NCBI RefSeq assembly: GCF_019091135.1
Contig: NZ_JAGXJW010000053.1
Span: forward strand, 1 to 62,167
Reading direction: 5' to 3'
DNA: 62,167 bases
Source of the DNA: Cohnella sp. GbtcB17
GTDB lineage: Bacteria; Bacillota; Bacilli; Paenibacillales; Paenibacillaceae
The notes under the pieces are model-generated. The model had not been told where the DNA came from. It was given only the letters and a program-made list of their open reading frames with translations, and did not search any database. This document shows positions 34,822-43,201 of this stretch, piece after piece. The position numbers were made by a program, and so were the translations under genes. How positions within the stretch are numbered: the first letter of the stretch is position 1; each line of letters begins with the position of its first letter.

Positions 34822-36198
34822 ATGAGCGAACGCGGCGATCAATTGACGTTCGATCGCGTACCGCCTCAGAACCTCGAAGCGGAGCAGGCGGTACTCGGCG
34901 CGATCCTGCTCGAATCCGAAGCGCTCATCACGGCGATGGAGCGGCTGAACACCGAAGACTTCTACAGCGTCGCCCATCAACGCATCTTCGAGGCGATGGT
35001 CGACCTGAACGAAGACAATCAGCCGATGGACCTCATCACCATTACGGCGACGCTGCGCGACCGCGGCCAGCTGGAAGAAGTCGGCAGCGTCTCGTACCTC
35101 GCCAAGCTGGCGAGCGCCGTGCCGACGGCCGCGAACGTCGACTACTACGCGCAGATCGTCGAAGAGAAGGCGATGCTGCGCCGGCTCATCCGCACGGCGA
35201 CGCAGATCGTCTCCAGCGGCTATGCCTCCGAGGACGACGTCGGCGCGCTGCTTAACGACGCCGAGGCGCGTATCATGGAGCTGTCCAACCGCCGCGCGGC
35301 GCACGGCTTCATCAGCATCCGCGACGTGCTCATGGACGTGTTCGAGCGGGTCGAGTTCCTCTTCAATCACAAGGGCGGCACGACCGGCATCCCGAGCGGC
35401 TTCATCGACCTGGACAAGATGACGTCGGGCTTCCAGCGCAACGACCTGATCATCGTGGCCGCCCGTCCTTCGGTCGGGAAGACCGCCTTCGCGCTCAATA
35501 TCGCCCAGAACGTGGCGGTGCGTGCGCAGGAGACGGTCGCGATCTTCAGTCTCGAGATGTCGGCCGCGCAGCTCGTCCAGCGGATGATCTGCGCGGAGTC
35601 CAATGTGGACGCGGGCCGTATGCGGACCGGCTTCCTTGAAGGCGACGACTGGGAAAAGCTCTCGATGGCGATCGGCTCGCTGTCCGAGGCGCAAGTGTAT
35701 ATCGATGATACGCCGGGCATTACCGTAGCAGAGCTGCGGGCGAAGTGCCGCCGTCTCAAGAAGGAGAAGGGGCTCGGCATGATCCTGATCGACTACCTTC
35801 AGCTGATCCAGGGCCGCGGCAAAGCCGGGGAGAACCGGCAGCAGGAGGTCTCCGAGATCTCGCGTACGCTTAAGCAGATCGCGCGTGAGCTCGAGGTGCC
35901 GGTCATCGCGCTGTCGCAGCTGTCGCGGGGCGTCGAGCAGCGGCAGGACAAGCGGCCGATGATGTCCGACCTTCGGGAGTCCGGCTCGATCGAGCAGGAC
36001 GCCGACATCGTCGCATTCCTGTACCGGGACGATTATTACAACCACGATACCGAGAAAAAGAACATCATCGAGATCATCATCGCCAAGCAGCGTAACGGAC
36101 CCGTCGGCACCGTAGAGCTCGTCTTCCTGAAGAACTTCAACAAGTTCGTCAGTCTGGACCGGGCGCACGGGGAAGCGATGGTCGGCAGCGCTTCCTAA
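34822..36198 (+). CDS. dnaC: Replicative DNA helicase (DnaB family, Bacillus DnaC)
   Basis: 458 residues. The N-terminal domain (PQNLEAEQAVLGAILLE) and the RecA-like C-terminal domain are complete, with Walker A ARPSVGKTAFALN (about 214-226), H4 motif VAIFSLEMSAAQL and Walker B LILIDYLQLIQG (written MILIDYLQ). It is the hexameric helicase of the fork. GGAGGAG precedes the ATG; the gap to rplI is 4 bp. Named dnaC in B. subtilis, dnaB elsewhere. Confidence 0.96.
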   Translation: MSERGDQLTFDRVPPQNLEAEQAVLGAILLESEALITAMERLNTEDFYSVAHQRIFEAMVDLNEDNQPMDLITITATLRDRGQLEEVGSVSYLAKLASAVPTAANVDYYAQIVEEKAMLRRLIRTATQIVSSGYASEDDVGALLNDAEARIMELSNRRAAHGFISIRDVLMDVFERVEFLFNHKGGTTGIPSGFIDLDKMTSGFQRNDLIIVAARPSVGKTAFALNIAQNVAVRAQETVAIFSLEMSAAQLVQRMICAESNVDAGRMRTGFLEGDDWEKLSMAIGSLSEAQVYIDDTPGITVAELRAKCRRLKKEKGLGMILIDYLQLIQGRGKAGENRQQEVSEISRTLKQIARELEVPVIALSQLSRGVEQRQDKRPMMSDLRESGSIEQDADIVAFLYRDDYYNHDTEKKNIIEIIIAKQRNGPVGTVELVFLKNFNKFVSLDRAHGEAMVGSAS

Positions 36199-36218
36199 TG
36201 ACGATTAACCGAACATTT

Positions 36219-36261
36219 CCGAACGATCGAGAATCCCTTTTCCCGATCGTTCGGTTTTTTT
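36219..36261 (+). terminator. Terminator after dnaC
   Basis: Arms CCGAACGATCG (36219-36229) and CGATCGTTCGG (36244-36254) end in seven T residues. It closes the mazG-to-dnaC operon. Confidence 0.9.
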
Positions 36262-36263
36262 AT

Positions 36264-36292
36264 TTGACTTGAACGCTTTAGCTTGCTAAACT
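36264..36292 (+). promoter_or_regulatory. Promoter of purA
   Basis: TTGACT (36264-36269) and TAAACT (36287-36292) with a 17-bp spacer, directly after the dnaC terminator. Confidence 0.65.
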
Positions 36293-36460
36293 AGACAATG
36301 CCGCGATAGCGGCCATTTGCCGTCCATCGGGGGAGAGGTCTCTTCCCGGTGCGTTGTCGCGTGCGCTTAAACTTAGCGCCCCCGGCATCCTCGCATCCGT
36401 GCGGGCGGCACTTATCATGCCGGCTGGCCAAGCGCCGATACGCCGGATGGAGGGATTGCA
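36293..36460 (+). other. purA leader
   Basis: A 168-base GC-rich leader with a short hairpin GGGGAGAG/CTCTTCCC (about 36330-36347). It shows no purine riboswitch core and no clear terminator before purA. Its role, if any, is unknown. Confidence 0.4.
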
Positions 36461-37747
36461 TTGTCTACAGTAGTTGTTGTAGGGACGCAGTGGGGAGACG
36501 AAGGCAAAGGCAAGATCACGGACTTCCTGGCGGAAAAGGCAGACGTCGTCGCCCGCTATCAGGGAGGCAACAATGCCGGACATACGATCCTCATTCAGAA
36601 CAAAAAGTATAAGCTGACCATGATTCCTTCGGGCATTTTCAACGAGAACAAGGTATGCGTCATCGGCAACGGCATGGTCATCAACCCGGCCGCGCTGGTG
36701 GAGGAGCTCCAATATATCCGCGACAACGGCTTCAGCACGGACAACCTGCGCATCAGCGACCGCGCGCACGTCATCATGCCGTACCATCTCGTCCTAGACG
36801 GCCTCGAAGAAGACCGCAAGGCGGACAACAAGATCGGCACGACGCGCAAGGGCATCGGTCCGTGCTACATGGACAAGGCTGCGCGCAACGGCATTCGCAT
36901 CGCCGACCTGATGGATGCCGAAGAGTTCACGCTCAAGACGCGTCGTCTCGTCGAGGAGAAGAACCAGGTCATCGAGCAAATGTACGGCGGCGACAAGCTC
37001 GACGCCGAGCAGATCATCGCCGATTATCTCAAGCTCGCCGAAGAGCTCCGTCCGCTCGTGACCGACACGTCCGTCGTCCTGAACGATGCCATCGATGCCG
37101 GTCAGAAGGTGCTGTTCGAAGGTGCGCAAGGTGTCATGCTCGACATCGACCAAGGCACGTATCCGTTCGTGACGAGCTCTAATCCGTCCGCGGGCGGCGT
37201 CTGCATCGGCTCCGGCGTCGGCCCGTCCAAGATCCAGCAGGTCATCGGCGTCGCCAAGGCGTACACGACCCGCGTCGGAGACGGTCCGTTCCCGACCGAG
37301 CTGCATAACGATCTCGGCCAGTGGATCCGCGACAAGGGCCACGAATACGGCACCGTCACCGGTCGCCCGCGCCGCGTCGGCTGGTTCGACAGCGTCGTCG
37401 TCCGTCACGCCCGCCGCGTGAGCGGCATCACCGGCCTGTCGCTGAACTCGCTCGACGTGCTGAGCGGCCTGGAGACGGTGAAGATCTGCACCGCCTACAA
37501 CTACCGCGGCCAGCTCATCGAGCACTATCCGGCCAACCTCAAGATGCTCGCCGAGTGCGAAGCCGTCTACGAGGAGCTCCCGGGCTGGAGCGAAGATATC
37601 ACCGGCGCCAAGACGCTCGAGGATCTGCCTGAGAATACCCGCCGCTACGTGCAGCGCGTCTCCGAGCTGACCGGCATCCCGATCGCGATCTTCTCCGTCG
37701 GCCGCAACCGCGAGCAGACGAACCAGGTCGCCGAGATTTACGTTTAA
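36461..37747 (+). CDS. purA: Adenylosuccinate synthetase
   Basis: 428 residues from a TTG at 36461 with GGAGGGAT upstream. PurA makes adenylosuccinate from IMP and aspartate using GTP, the first committed step to AMP. The P-loop GTQWGDEGKGKITD (about 8-21) is typical. Family signatures include QGGNNAGHT and GPCYMDKAARNGIR. Monocistronic with a terminator at 37785-37826. Confidence 0.97.
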   Translation: MSTVVVVGTQWGDEGKGKITDFLAEKADVVARYQGGNNAGHTILIQNKKYKLTMIPSGIFNENKVCVIGNGMVINPAALVEELQYIRDNGFSTDNLRISDRAHVIMPYHLVLDGLEEDRKADNKIGTTRKGIGPCYMDKAARNGIRIADLMDAEEFTLKTRRLVEEKNQVIEQMYGGDKLDAEQIIADYLKLAEELRPLVTDTSVVLNDAIDAGQKVLFEGAQGVMLDIDQGTYPFVTSSNPSAGGVCIGSGVGPSKIQQVIGVAKAYTTRVGDGPFPTELHNDLGQWIRDKGHEYGTVTGRPRRVGWFDSVVVRHARRVSGITGLSLNSLDVLSGLETVKICTAYNYRGQLIEHYPANLKMLAECEAVYEELPGWSEDITGAKTLEDLPENTRRYVQRVSELTGIPIAIFSVGRNREQTNQVAEIYV

Positions 37748-37784
37748 TCGTCAGCCCCAATCTTCATAACTCGTCTCCTATCAG

Positions 37785-37826
37785 AGCTCTCTCGCCGACC
37801 CTTGCGGAACGGCGGGAGAGCTTTTT
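37785..37826 (+). terminator. Terminator after purA
   Basis: Stem AGCTCTC..CGCCG with CGGCG..GAGAGCT and a 12-nt loop ends in TTTTT. Confidence 0.8.
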
Positions 37827-37867
37827 GATTGGCGGAAAAAAGGTGTGCATGTAAATTCCTGTAACTG

Positions 37868-37896
37868 TATAATGTGTACTAGTTAAAGTGGTACAC
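37868..37896 (+). promoter_or_regulatory. Promoter -10 with overlapping operator of the GntR/ABC operon
   Basis: TATAAT (37868-37873) is followed at once by a dyad: GTGTAC (37874-37879), 11 bp, GTACAC (37891-37896). YtrA-type GntR regulators bind similar GTAC-type palindromes at their own promoters, so this is a likely autoregulatory site. A -35 is not clear. Confidence 0.6.
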
Positions 37897-37920
37897 CTGA
37901 AGGAGTTGACCGCTTGGCCT

Positions 37921-38340
37921 ATGATACGCATCGATGAGAGAAGTCCGACGCCGATCTACGAACAGATCGTGGAGCGCATCAAAGCGCTGGTCGCAAAAGG
38001 CGCCCTGGCGGAAGGCGATCGTATCCCTTCGGTACGGGAGCTGTCGGCGACGCTGCTCGTCAATCACAACACGGTGGCCAAGTCGTATCAAGAGCTCGAA
38101 CGCCAAGGCGTTATTGTGTCGCTGCGGGGCAAGGGCGCATTCGTGGCCAAGGCTGCGGAGGAGCCGGGCATGGAGCGGGAGCGCTTGCTGCGTCTAAGGA
38201 ATGAACTGCGCCGAATCGCGGTCGAGGCGCATCACTTGGGCATCGGAAGCGAGAGGCTGCAGGCCTGGCTGCAGGAAGCAATCAGGGAATACGGGAGGGA
38301 TCGGGATGCTGGAAGCATGCCATCTGCGCAAGAAGATTGA
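37921..38340 (+). CDS. GntR/YtrA-family transcriptional regulator
   Basis: 139 residues, start ATG at 37921. The winged helix is clear (PTPIYEQIVERIKALVAKGAL, IPSVRELSATLLVNHNTVAKSYQELERQG written in part). It has the short C-terminal dimerisation part of the YtrA subfamily, not a ligand domain. The open frame extends upstream to 37888 but includes the operator. The ABC genes follow with overlaps, so it likely represses them and itself. Confidence 0.85.
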   Translation: MIRIDERSPTPIYEQIVERIKALVAKGALAEGDRIPSVRELSATLLVNHNTVAKSYQELERQGVIVSLRGKGAFVAKAAEEPGMERERLLRLRNELRRIAVEAHHLGIGSERLQAWLQEAIREYGRDRDAGSMPSAQED

Positions 38341-39190
38341 CGACAGGCCGGTGCTATCGAACGTCAGCTTTGAGCTCGGGGGAGGCCGGGTAGCCGGCTT
38401 GATCGGTCGGAACGGGGCGGGCAAAACGACGCTTCTCAAGGTGATGTCGGGCATCCTTGATCCCGACGGCGGAGAGGTGCTGTTCGAAGGGCGATCCGTC
38501 CATCAGGAACCGGAGGTCAAGCGAGAACTGGTGTTCATTCCGGATACGCCGGAGGCTTGGTTCGGGTACACGGGATGGGGGGCCGCATACATGTTCGGTC
38601 AGATTTATCCCCGCTTCGACCCCTTGTACTTCAAAGAGACGATGATAAGGTTCGGCCTGCCGCTCGATCGCAACATTCGTCATTTCTCCAAAGGCATGCG
38701 GATGATGTTCAGCACCGCGCTGGGCTTGTCTACGCGTGCGAAGCTCGTGCTGCTGGACGAGCCGACCAACGGCATCGATCCGATTGCAAAAAAACAGGTG
38801 CTCACCCTGCTCATGGAGGCGTCGGCGGACGGTATGTCGCTTATTGTCTCGTCACATCTGCTGGAGGAGCTGGAGCGGATGACCGATACGATTCTGCTTA
38901 TGAGATCGGGCAGCGTGGAGACGCATGCCTCGGAGGGCGTCGCCGACGGCATCGTGTCGAAGCTGCAGGTTGTCTTCCAGGGCGAGGCGCCCGAAGCGTG
39001 GCTGCGATCGCCCGACGTGCGGGTGCTCGACCATATCGGACGCGTCTATACGCTGCTGTTGAACGGCGCTCCCGGCAGTGTCGCGGTCGCCGAGTTGGAG
39101 GCGATGAATCCGCTGCTGGTTGAGCCACTGGCCGTGCGGCTCGAAGATTTGTACGTGTGGAAGCTTGGAGGCGAACCGAATGAGGATTAA
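38306..39190 (+). CDS. ABC transporter ATP-binding protein
   Basis: 294 residues from the ATG at 38306 with GGGAGGGA upstream, overlapping the regulator by 35 bp. Walker A GRNGAGKTT (about 34-42), signature-like FSKGMRMMFSTA, Walker B LVLLDEPTNGIDP, then an H-loop SSHLLEELE. It resembles YtrB-type ATPases. With the permease 39180-40241 it forms an exporter or a lipid-II-cycle antibiotic-response pump of the YtrABC type; substrate unknown. Confidence 0.85.
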   Translation: MLEACHLRKKIDDRPVLSNVSFELGGGRVAGLIGRNGAGKTTLLKVMSGILDPDGGEVLFEGRSVHQEPEVKRELVFIPDTPEAWFGYTGWGAAYMFGQIYPRFDPLYFKETMIRFGLPLDRNIRHFSKGMRMMFSTALGLSTRAKLVLLDEPTNGIDPIAKKQVLTLLMEASADGMSLIVSSHLLEELERMTDTILLMRSGSVETHASEGVADGIVSKLQVVFQGEAPEAWLRSPDVRVLDHIGRVYTLLLNGAPGSVAVAELEAMNPLLVEPLAVRLEDLYVWKLGGEPNED

Positions 39191-40241
39191 AGCGAATGCC
39201 TGGCTTCATAGCATGCGGCCGCTCTTCGGCAGAGAATATGCGCAAGCGTGGCTATTCATCTTTGCGGTGCCGATCGTACACTTTCTGACGCTGGGATTGC
39301 AGCGCATGAACCGCTGGTCATGGAGCGTGGATACGCCCCGAATGGTGAAGGTCTCGGTGCAGAATGGTCACAGTGTATACAGCTATATTTACAACTATGG
39401 CATTCACGAAGTGGCAGGACGATTTTGGCTGTTGCTGGCCGCCTTCGTGCTAGCGCTCGTACAGCTCGGCGTGGAGCGTCGCAACGGATCGCAGGAGCTG
39501 CTGTTCTCTCTCCCGTACGCGCGCGGCCGCATCTTTTTAGCCAAGTGGCTCCTCGGCGCTGCATTGTTCGGAGGCTCGCTTCTGCTCAATACGCTGATTG
39601 ACGCCATCGTCGTGGCTGCCTCGCCCGCTTCGCACTACTGGCGTCTCGAATACTTTTCCGTTCAGTTCGGCTATTCGTTGCTTGTCGTGTTGGCCGGCTA
39701 CTCGTTTGCGCTCCTCATCGGAGCGTTTACGGGAAGTGTCGCATCACAGACGATTTTAACCTGGGCGTTGGTCGCGTTTCCGAGCATATTCATCGAACTG
39801 TTCGACTTTTCGTTGCAGGCGCACGGAATCTTTATGTCTCGACAAGGCGGGTCCGAAACCTATTCGCCGCTCATGTGGGGGGATCTTCTGCGGGCATGGT
39901 TTAACTTTTTTAGTTATACGTCCGTGCGGTACGAGGCGATCATATGGTCTCAAGCACAGTCGTTGCTGGTCATCATCATCGCGAGCTTTGCCGGGGGCCT
40001 CTTTGCTTACAAGCGCAATCCGACGGAGAATAACGGCAAGCTGATGTTGTTTAAAAGGGGTGAGTCGGTATTGCGGTGGGGCTTCATCCTCTACGTTTCC
40101 ATGTTGGCGGGCACGCTCGGTATGACATGGGTCGGCCTTAGCGCGGGCGACCGGGTCGGCTATGACATCGGCTTCGTCGTCGGCTGCGTGTTGAGCATAT
40201 GGATCATTCGCGCGCTGCTGCGAATGCGATTCAAATACTAG
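39180..40241 (+). CDS. ABC transporter permease (ABC-2 type)
   Basis: 353 residues from the ATG at 39180 with GGAGGCGAA upstream, overlapping the ATPase by 11 bp. Six or more membrane segments (for example FIFAVPIVHFLTLGLQ, LLLAAFVLALVQLGV, SLLVIIIASFAGGLFAY). It is the membrane partner of the ATPase. No terminator is recognised after it; the repeat cluster at 40288 starts 47 bp later. Confidence 0.78.
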   Translation: MRIKANAWLHSMRPLFGREYAQAWLFIFAVPIVHFLTLGLQRMNRWSWSVDTPRMVKVSVQNGHSVYSYIYNYGIHEVAGRFWLLLAAFVLALVQLGVERRNGSQELLFSLPYARGRIFLAKWLLGAALFGGSLLLNTLIDAIVVAASPASHYWRLEYFSVQFGYSLLVVLAGYSFALLIGAFTGSVASQTILTWALVAFPSIFIELFDFSLQAHGIFMSRQGGSETYSPLMWGDLLRAWFNFFSYTSVRYEAIIWSQAQSLLVIIIASFAGGLFAYKRNPTENNGKLMLFKRGESVLRWGFILYVSMLAGTLGMTWVGLSAGDRVGYDIGFVVGCVLSIWIIRALLRMRFKY

Positions 40242-40287
40242 GCAGATGCGCGGAGGACGCTATATCACCGAATACTCGATTTTACGC

Positions 40288-40315
40288 TTTTGAACGATAT
40301 CCCCTTCGGTCAGGA
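40288..40315 (+). repeat. Intergenic repeat copy (family consensus TTTTAACGRTATCCCC + TTCGGTCAGGA)
   Basis: First copy of a family named here RPT28, in plus orientation: TTTTGAACGATATCCCC then TTCGGTCAGGA. Thirteen copies lie between 40.2 and 60.8 kb, all outside genes. The core GATATCCCC/GGGGATA part is the most constant. Confidence 0.85.
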
Positions 40316-40398
40316 TACGGGTTTCCGTAGCTGGGCGCAGGGGATTTTTTGAATGACGGGCGATCGGCGTAGGTACGTTCGGTGGTACAGACGGTGGG

Positions 40399-40426
40399 TC
40401 CCTGGTTGAAGGGGATACTGTTAAAA
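40399..40426 (-). repeat. RPT28 copy, diverged
   Basis: Minus orientation: TCCCTGGTTGAAGGGG then ATACTGTTAAAA. It is the most diverged copy in this cluster. Confidence 0.7.
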
Positions 40427-40442
40427 GGTGCGAGAAACCCTG

Positions 40443-40558
40443 TTCCTGATCGAGGGGGATACCGTTCAAACGCTGCAAAGGGGCTGTTCCTGACCGAAGG
40501 GGATACCGTTCAAACGCTGCAAGGGGGCAGTTCCTGACCGAAGGGGATACGGTTTAAA
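40443..40558 (-). repeat. Tandem array of three RPT28 copies with 44-bp unit
   Basis: Three minus-orientation copies start at 40443, 40487 and 40531, exactly 44 bp apart. The unit is TTCCTGACCGAAGGGGATAC, then CGTTCAAACGCTGCAA and a G-rich end. The inter-repeat part is repeated with them, so this is a tandem duplication and not a CRISPR array. Confidence 0.85.
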
Positions 40559-40654
40559 CGCGTTGCCTCGCTATTATTTGTCCCCGACGGAATGCCTGTC
40601 CCGCGTGTTGCCCATACTGATGCTATGAAACTTCATAGAGTAGGAGGGCGCATC

Positions 40655-41413
40655 ATGTGGAAGTGGTTCGGCTGGGCGGGACAATTGATCGGGGCGGCGC
40701 TGCTCGTCAGTTTCCTGAGCATATGGACGACGGGCTATATCGTGACGAGCTATGTGCAAACAGCGTTAAAGGATTATGGCATTACGCTGGATGAGCAGCC
40801 GTTCGCGATGAGCGGCGTGTGGGGCAAACTGTGGGGAGCGGACGGCGATAAGAGTGCGGCGCAGGGGGAAACGGAGGCGCAAGCCGGCGGAGAGACCGAC
40901 GCGCAGGCGGTCGTTACGTCGCCGGCGCCGACAGAGACGCCCGAAGCCAGTGAGGAAACGGCACGGCGCGACGAGGACGCGACAGCCTCGCCCGTTACGG
41001 GAGCGGCTGTCGGGGGCGATGCGGCTACGCCAACGCCTGGCGACAACACGGAGAGCGTGCCGTCGCCGGAGCCGGGACCGGAGCCCAGCGGCTCGGTGAC
41101 GAACGGGCAAGCGGCGGGAGCGACGGACGGTACGGGTGATGGCGGCTCGCAAGGCGACGGTGCGTTGCCTGTATGGAATGGCGACGAAGGCGCCTCGGCC
41201 GTCTCCGGACTGACGGATGAGGAGAAGCAGCAGATTTACTCCGTCGTCGTCAGCAAGCTGAGCAGCGATCAGCTGTCCCAATTGACGGATTTGATCCGCA
41301 ATGGCTTGACCGACGAGGAAATGCCCCGGCTGGAGGCGCTGCTGAAACCCATATTAAGCGACGAAGAGTATGCGACGATGATGGAAGCGTTGAAGGTGCC
41401 GCAGGCGCAGTAG
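40655..41413 (+). CDS. Membrane-anchored protein of unknown function with disordered linker
   Basis: 252 residues from the ATG at 40655 with AGGAGG upstream. One N-terminal membrane helix (LIGAALLVSFLSIWTTGYIV, about 10-29), then a long Ala/Thr/Glu/Gly-rich disordered stretch (about 65-185). A folded-looking C-terminal segment follows (about 190-252, IYSVVVSKLSSDQLSQLTDL, LTDEEMPRLEALLKP). It resembles no family I know. Location before the M23 and walRK genes suggests an envelope link, but this is weak. Confidence 0.55.
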   Translation: MWKWFGWAGQLIGAALLVSFLSIWTTGYIVTSYVQTALKDYGITLDEQPFAMSGVWGKLWGADGDKSAAQGETEAQAGGETDAQAVVTSPAPTETPEASEETARRDEDATASPVTGAAVGGDAATPTPGDNTESVPSPEPGPEPSGSVTNGQAAGATDGTGDGGSQGDGALPVWNGDEGASAVSGLTDEEKQQIYSVVVSKLSSDQLSQLTDLIRNGLTDEEMPRLEALLKPILSDEEYATMMEALKVPQAQ

Positions 41414-41539
41414 CCTTTTAGATGAGAGAATTCTAAGCCCCGTTTCATTGATAGCCCGATAGACGCTATGCTACAGTGTTGAAGATGTCGCTTTTTGTAA
41501 AGCGGCAATCTATCTTACATAGCGATCAAGGAGTTATCT

Positions 41540-43051
41540 ATGAATAACGGCAGCAGAAGCAAGCGGATCGCGGGAGCCGTCAAAGGAGCGGCCGCCTGGA
41601 TCAGGCGCCGGGCGGGACGCAAGACCGCGATCGCCGTTTGCGCGGCGGTCGTCGCGGCAGGCGGAGGCACGGTGCTCGTCAAGCAGCATATCGAGGCCCA
41701 TACGTTGTCTTATACGGAAGTATGGATCGGCGGCGAGCATATTGGGGACGTCGGCGACCGAAATGTCATCGAACGCAGCATCGCCGTAAAGGCAAAAGAG
41801 CTGGCACAGGCCGGCGGCGATATTTTGTATGAAATTGATCATGGGCAGGTCGCTTACAAGGAAGCCGAAGCCTACGGTAAGCAGCTGGACGACGCGGCGG
41901 TCGCAGCCGAGGTTGGGGGCAAGCTGAAGACGCATCCGACCGGCGTCAAGCTGATCGTCGACGGCAAGTCGATCGCGGTCGTCCGGGACAAGGCGACGGC
42001 CGAGCGTGTGCTGGAGCAGATCAAGGCGCATTATGCGCCGGCACCTCCGGCAGCAGACACCAACGCTGCCAACAATGCGAAGAAGCCGGCCGCCAAGGAG
42101 GTCCGGTCGCTGTCCTTCAGCGCACAAGCATCGGCTGCCGAAGCGCCAGCGGCCGACGCCAGCGCGACCTTTGAGGAGACGGTCGCTATCGCGGAGCCGA
42201 CCGAGATCGATGCCAGCCAAGTCGAAGACGATGAGGCGCTCGTCAAGCGGCTGATCGCGGGACATACCGTGCAGCGCGTCTACACGGTCAAGGCCGGCGA
42301 TTGCATTGGCTGCATCGCGGACGAGCAGCAGGTGTCCGAAGATCTCATTTACCAGAATAATCCCTGGATCGAGAACGACAAGATCAAGATCGGCGACCAG
42401 CTGAACCTAACCGTTCAGGAGCCGCTCCTTAACGTCCGATCGGAAGAGACCGTGACGCAGACGGAGACGATCGAAGCGACGCTCGAGATTCGCAAGACGG
42501 ATGAACTTAAAGCGGGCATATCGAAGATCGTCAGACCCGGGTCCGACGGCAAGCGGATCGTCACCTACAAGCTGCTTCGGCGCAACGGGCTCGTCATCGA
42601 AGAAGAGCAGGTATCGACCAAGGTCGTGACGCCCGCCCTCTCGACCGTCATGCTGAAGGGCACGAAGGTGACGCCGAGCGAAGGCTCGGGCAAGTTCATC
42701 TGGCCGGTATCGGGCCATAGGATCACGAGCTACTACGGCAAGCGTTGGGGAAGGCTGCACAAAGGCTTCGACATGGTCGGCTCCAGCAGCGTGAAGGCCG
42801 CCGACAACGGCGTCGTCGAGCTCGCGGACGACAGCATGAGCGGTTACGGCAACGCCATCATTATCAATCATAACAATGGCTACAAAACGCTGTACGGCCA
42901 CCTGAGCAAGATTAACGTCAAGGCCGGTCAAGTGGTCGAGCAAGGCGAAGCCATCGGCGTGATGGGCAACACAGGCCATTCCTTCGGCACACATTTGCAC
43001 TTCGAAGTCTACTTAAACGGCAAGCTGAAAAATCCCGCGGATTATTTGTAA
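41540..43051 (+). CDS. M23-family peptidase with LysM and G5 domains
   Basis: 503 residues. Membrane anchor at about 28-45 (RKTAIAVCAAVVAAGGGTVL). LysM (about 250-292), G5-like domain (about 305-372) and C-terminal M23 endopeptidase (about 385-503) with metal ligands in LHKGFDM and HLHFEV and the LYGHLS segment. It probably cleaves peptidoglycan cross-links. The LysM has two cysteines (GDCIGC) in a position that is normally Ser/Thr and Ile. It precedes walRK, whose targets include wall hydrolases. Confidence 0.88.
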   Translation: MNNGSRSKRIAGAVKGAAAWIRRRAGRKTAIAVCAAVVAAGGGTVLVKQHIEAHTLSYTEVWIGGEHIGDVGDRNVIERSIAVKAKELAQAGGDILYEIDHGQVAYKEAEAYGKQLDDAAVAAEVGGKLKTHPTGVKLIVDGKSIAVVRDKATAERVLEQIKAHYAPAPPAADTNAANNAKKPAAKEVRSLSFSAQASAAEAPAADASATFEETVAIAEPTEIDASQVEDDEALVKRLIAGHTVQRVYTVKAGDCIGCIADEQQVSEDLIYQNNPWIENDKIKIGDQLNLTVQEPLLNVRSEETVTQTETIEATLEIRKTDELKAGISKIVRPGSDGKRIVTYKLLRRNGLVIEEEQVSTKVVTPALSTVMLKGTKVTPSEGSGKFIWPVSGHRITSYYGKRWGRLHKGFDMVGSSSVKAADNGVVELADDSMSGYGNAIIINHNNGYKTLYGHLSKINVKAGQVVEQGEAIGVMGNTGHSFGTHLHFEVYLNGKLKNPADYL

Positions 43052-43066
43052 ACATTTACCCATGCC

Positions 43067-43099
43067 AACGCCCTCTGAAACGCGCTTTCAGAGGGCGTT
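43067..43099. terminator. Terminator-like hairpin after the M23 gene
   Basis: A perfect 14-bp stem (AACGCCCTCTGAAA with its complement 43086-43099) has a 5-nt loop but only a poor T-tract. Confidence 0.65.
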
Positions 43100-43104
43100 C
43101 TCTG

Positions 43105-43133
43105 TTGGGCAGAAACCTGGGGTATGTTAAAAT
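43105..43133 (+). promoter_or_regulatory. Promoter of the walRKHIJ operon
   Basis: TTGGGC (43105-43110) and TAAAAT (43128-43133), spacer 17 bp, about 70 bp before walR. Confidence 0.55.
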
Positions 43134-43201
43134 AAGGCTAATCATAGCCGCCGGACGATTGAGATCCGAGGAAGCGGCACAGAGATACGGGAGGCCAACG
43201 C

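Noticed and set aside
36293..36460. Purine riboswitch before purA
   Set aside because: The conserved purine-riboswitch core and stems are not seen, and no expression platform hairpin with a T-tract precedes purA.
40443..40558. CRISPR-like array of three 44-bp repeats
   Set aside because: The sequence between the conserved cores is repeated as well, there are only three units, and no cas genes are near. It is a tandem duplication of an RPT28 copy.
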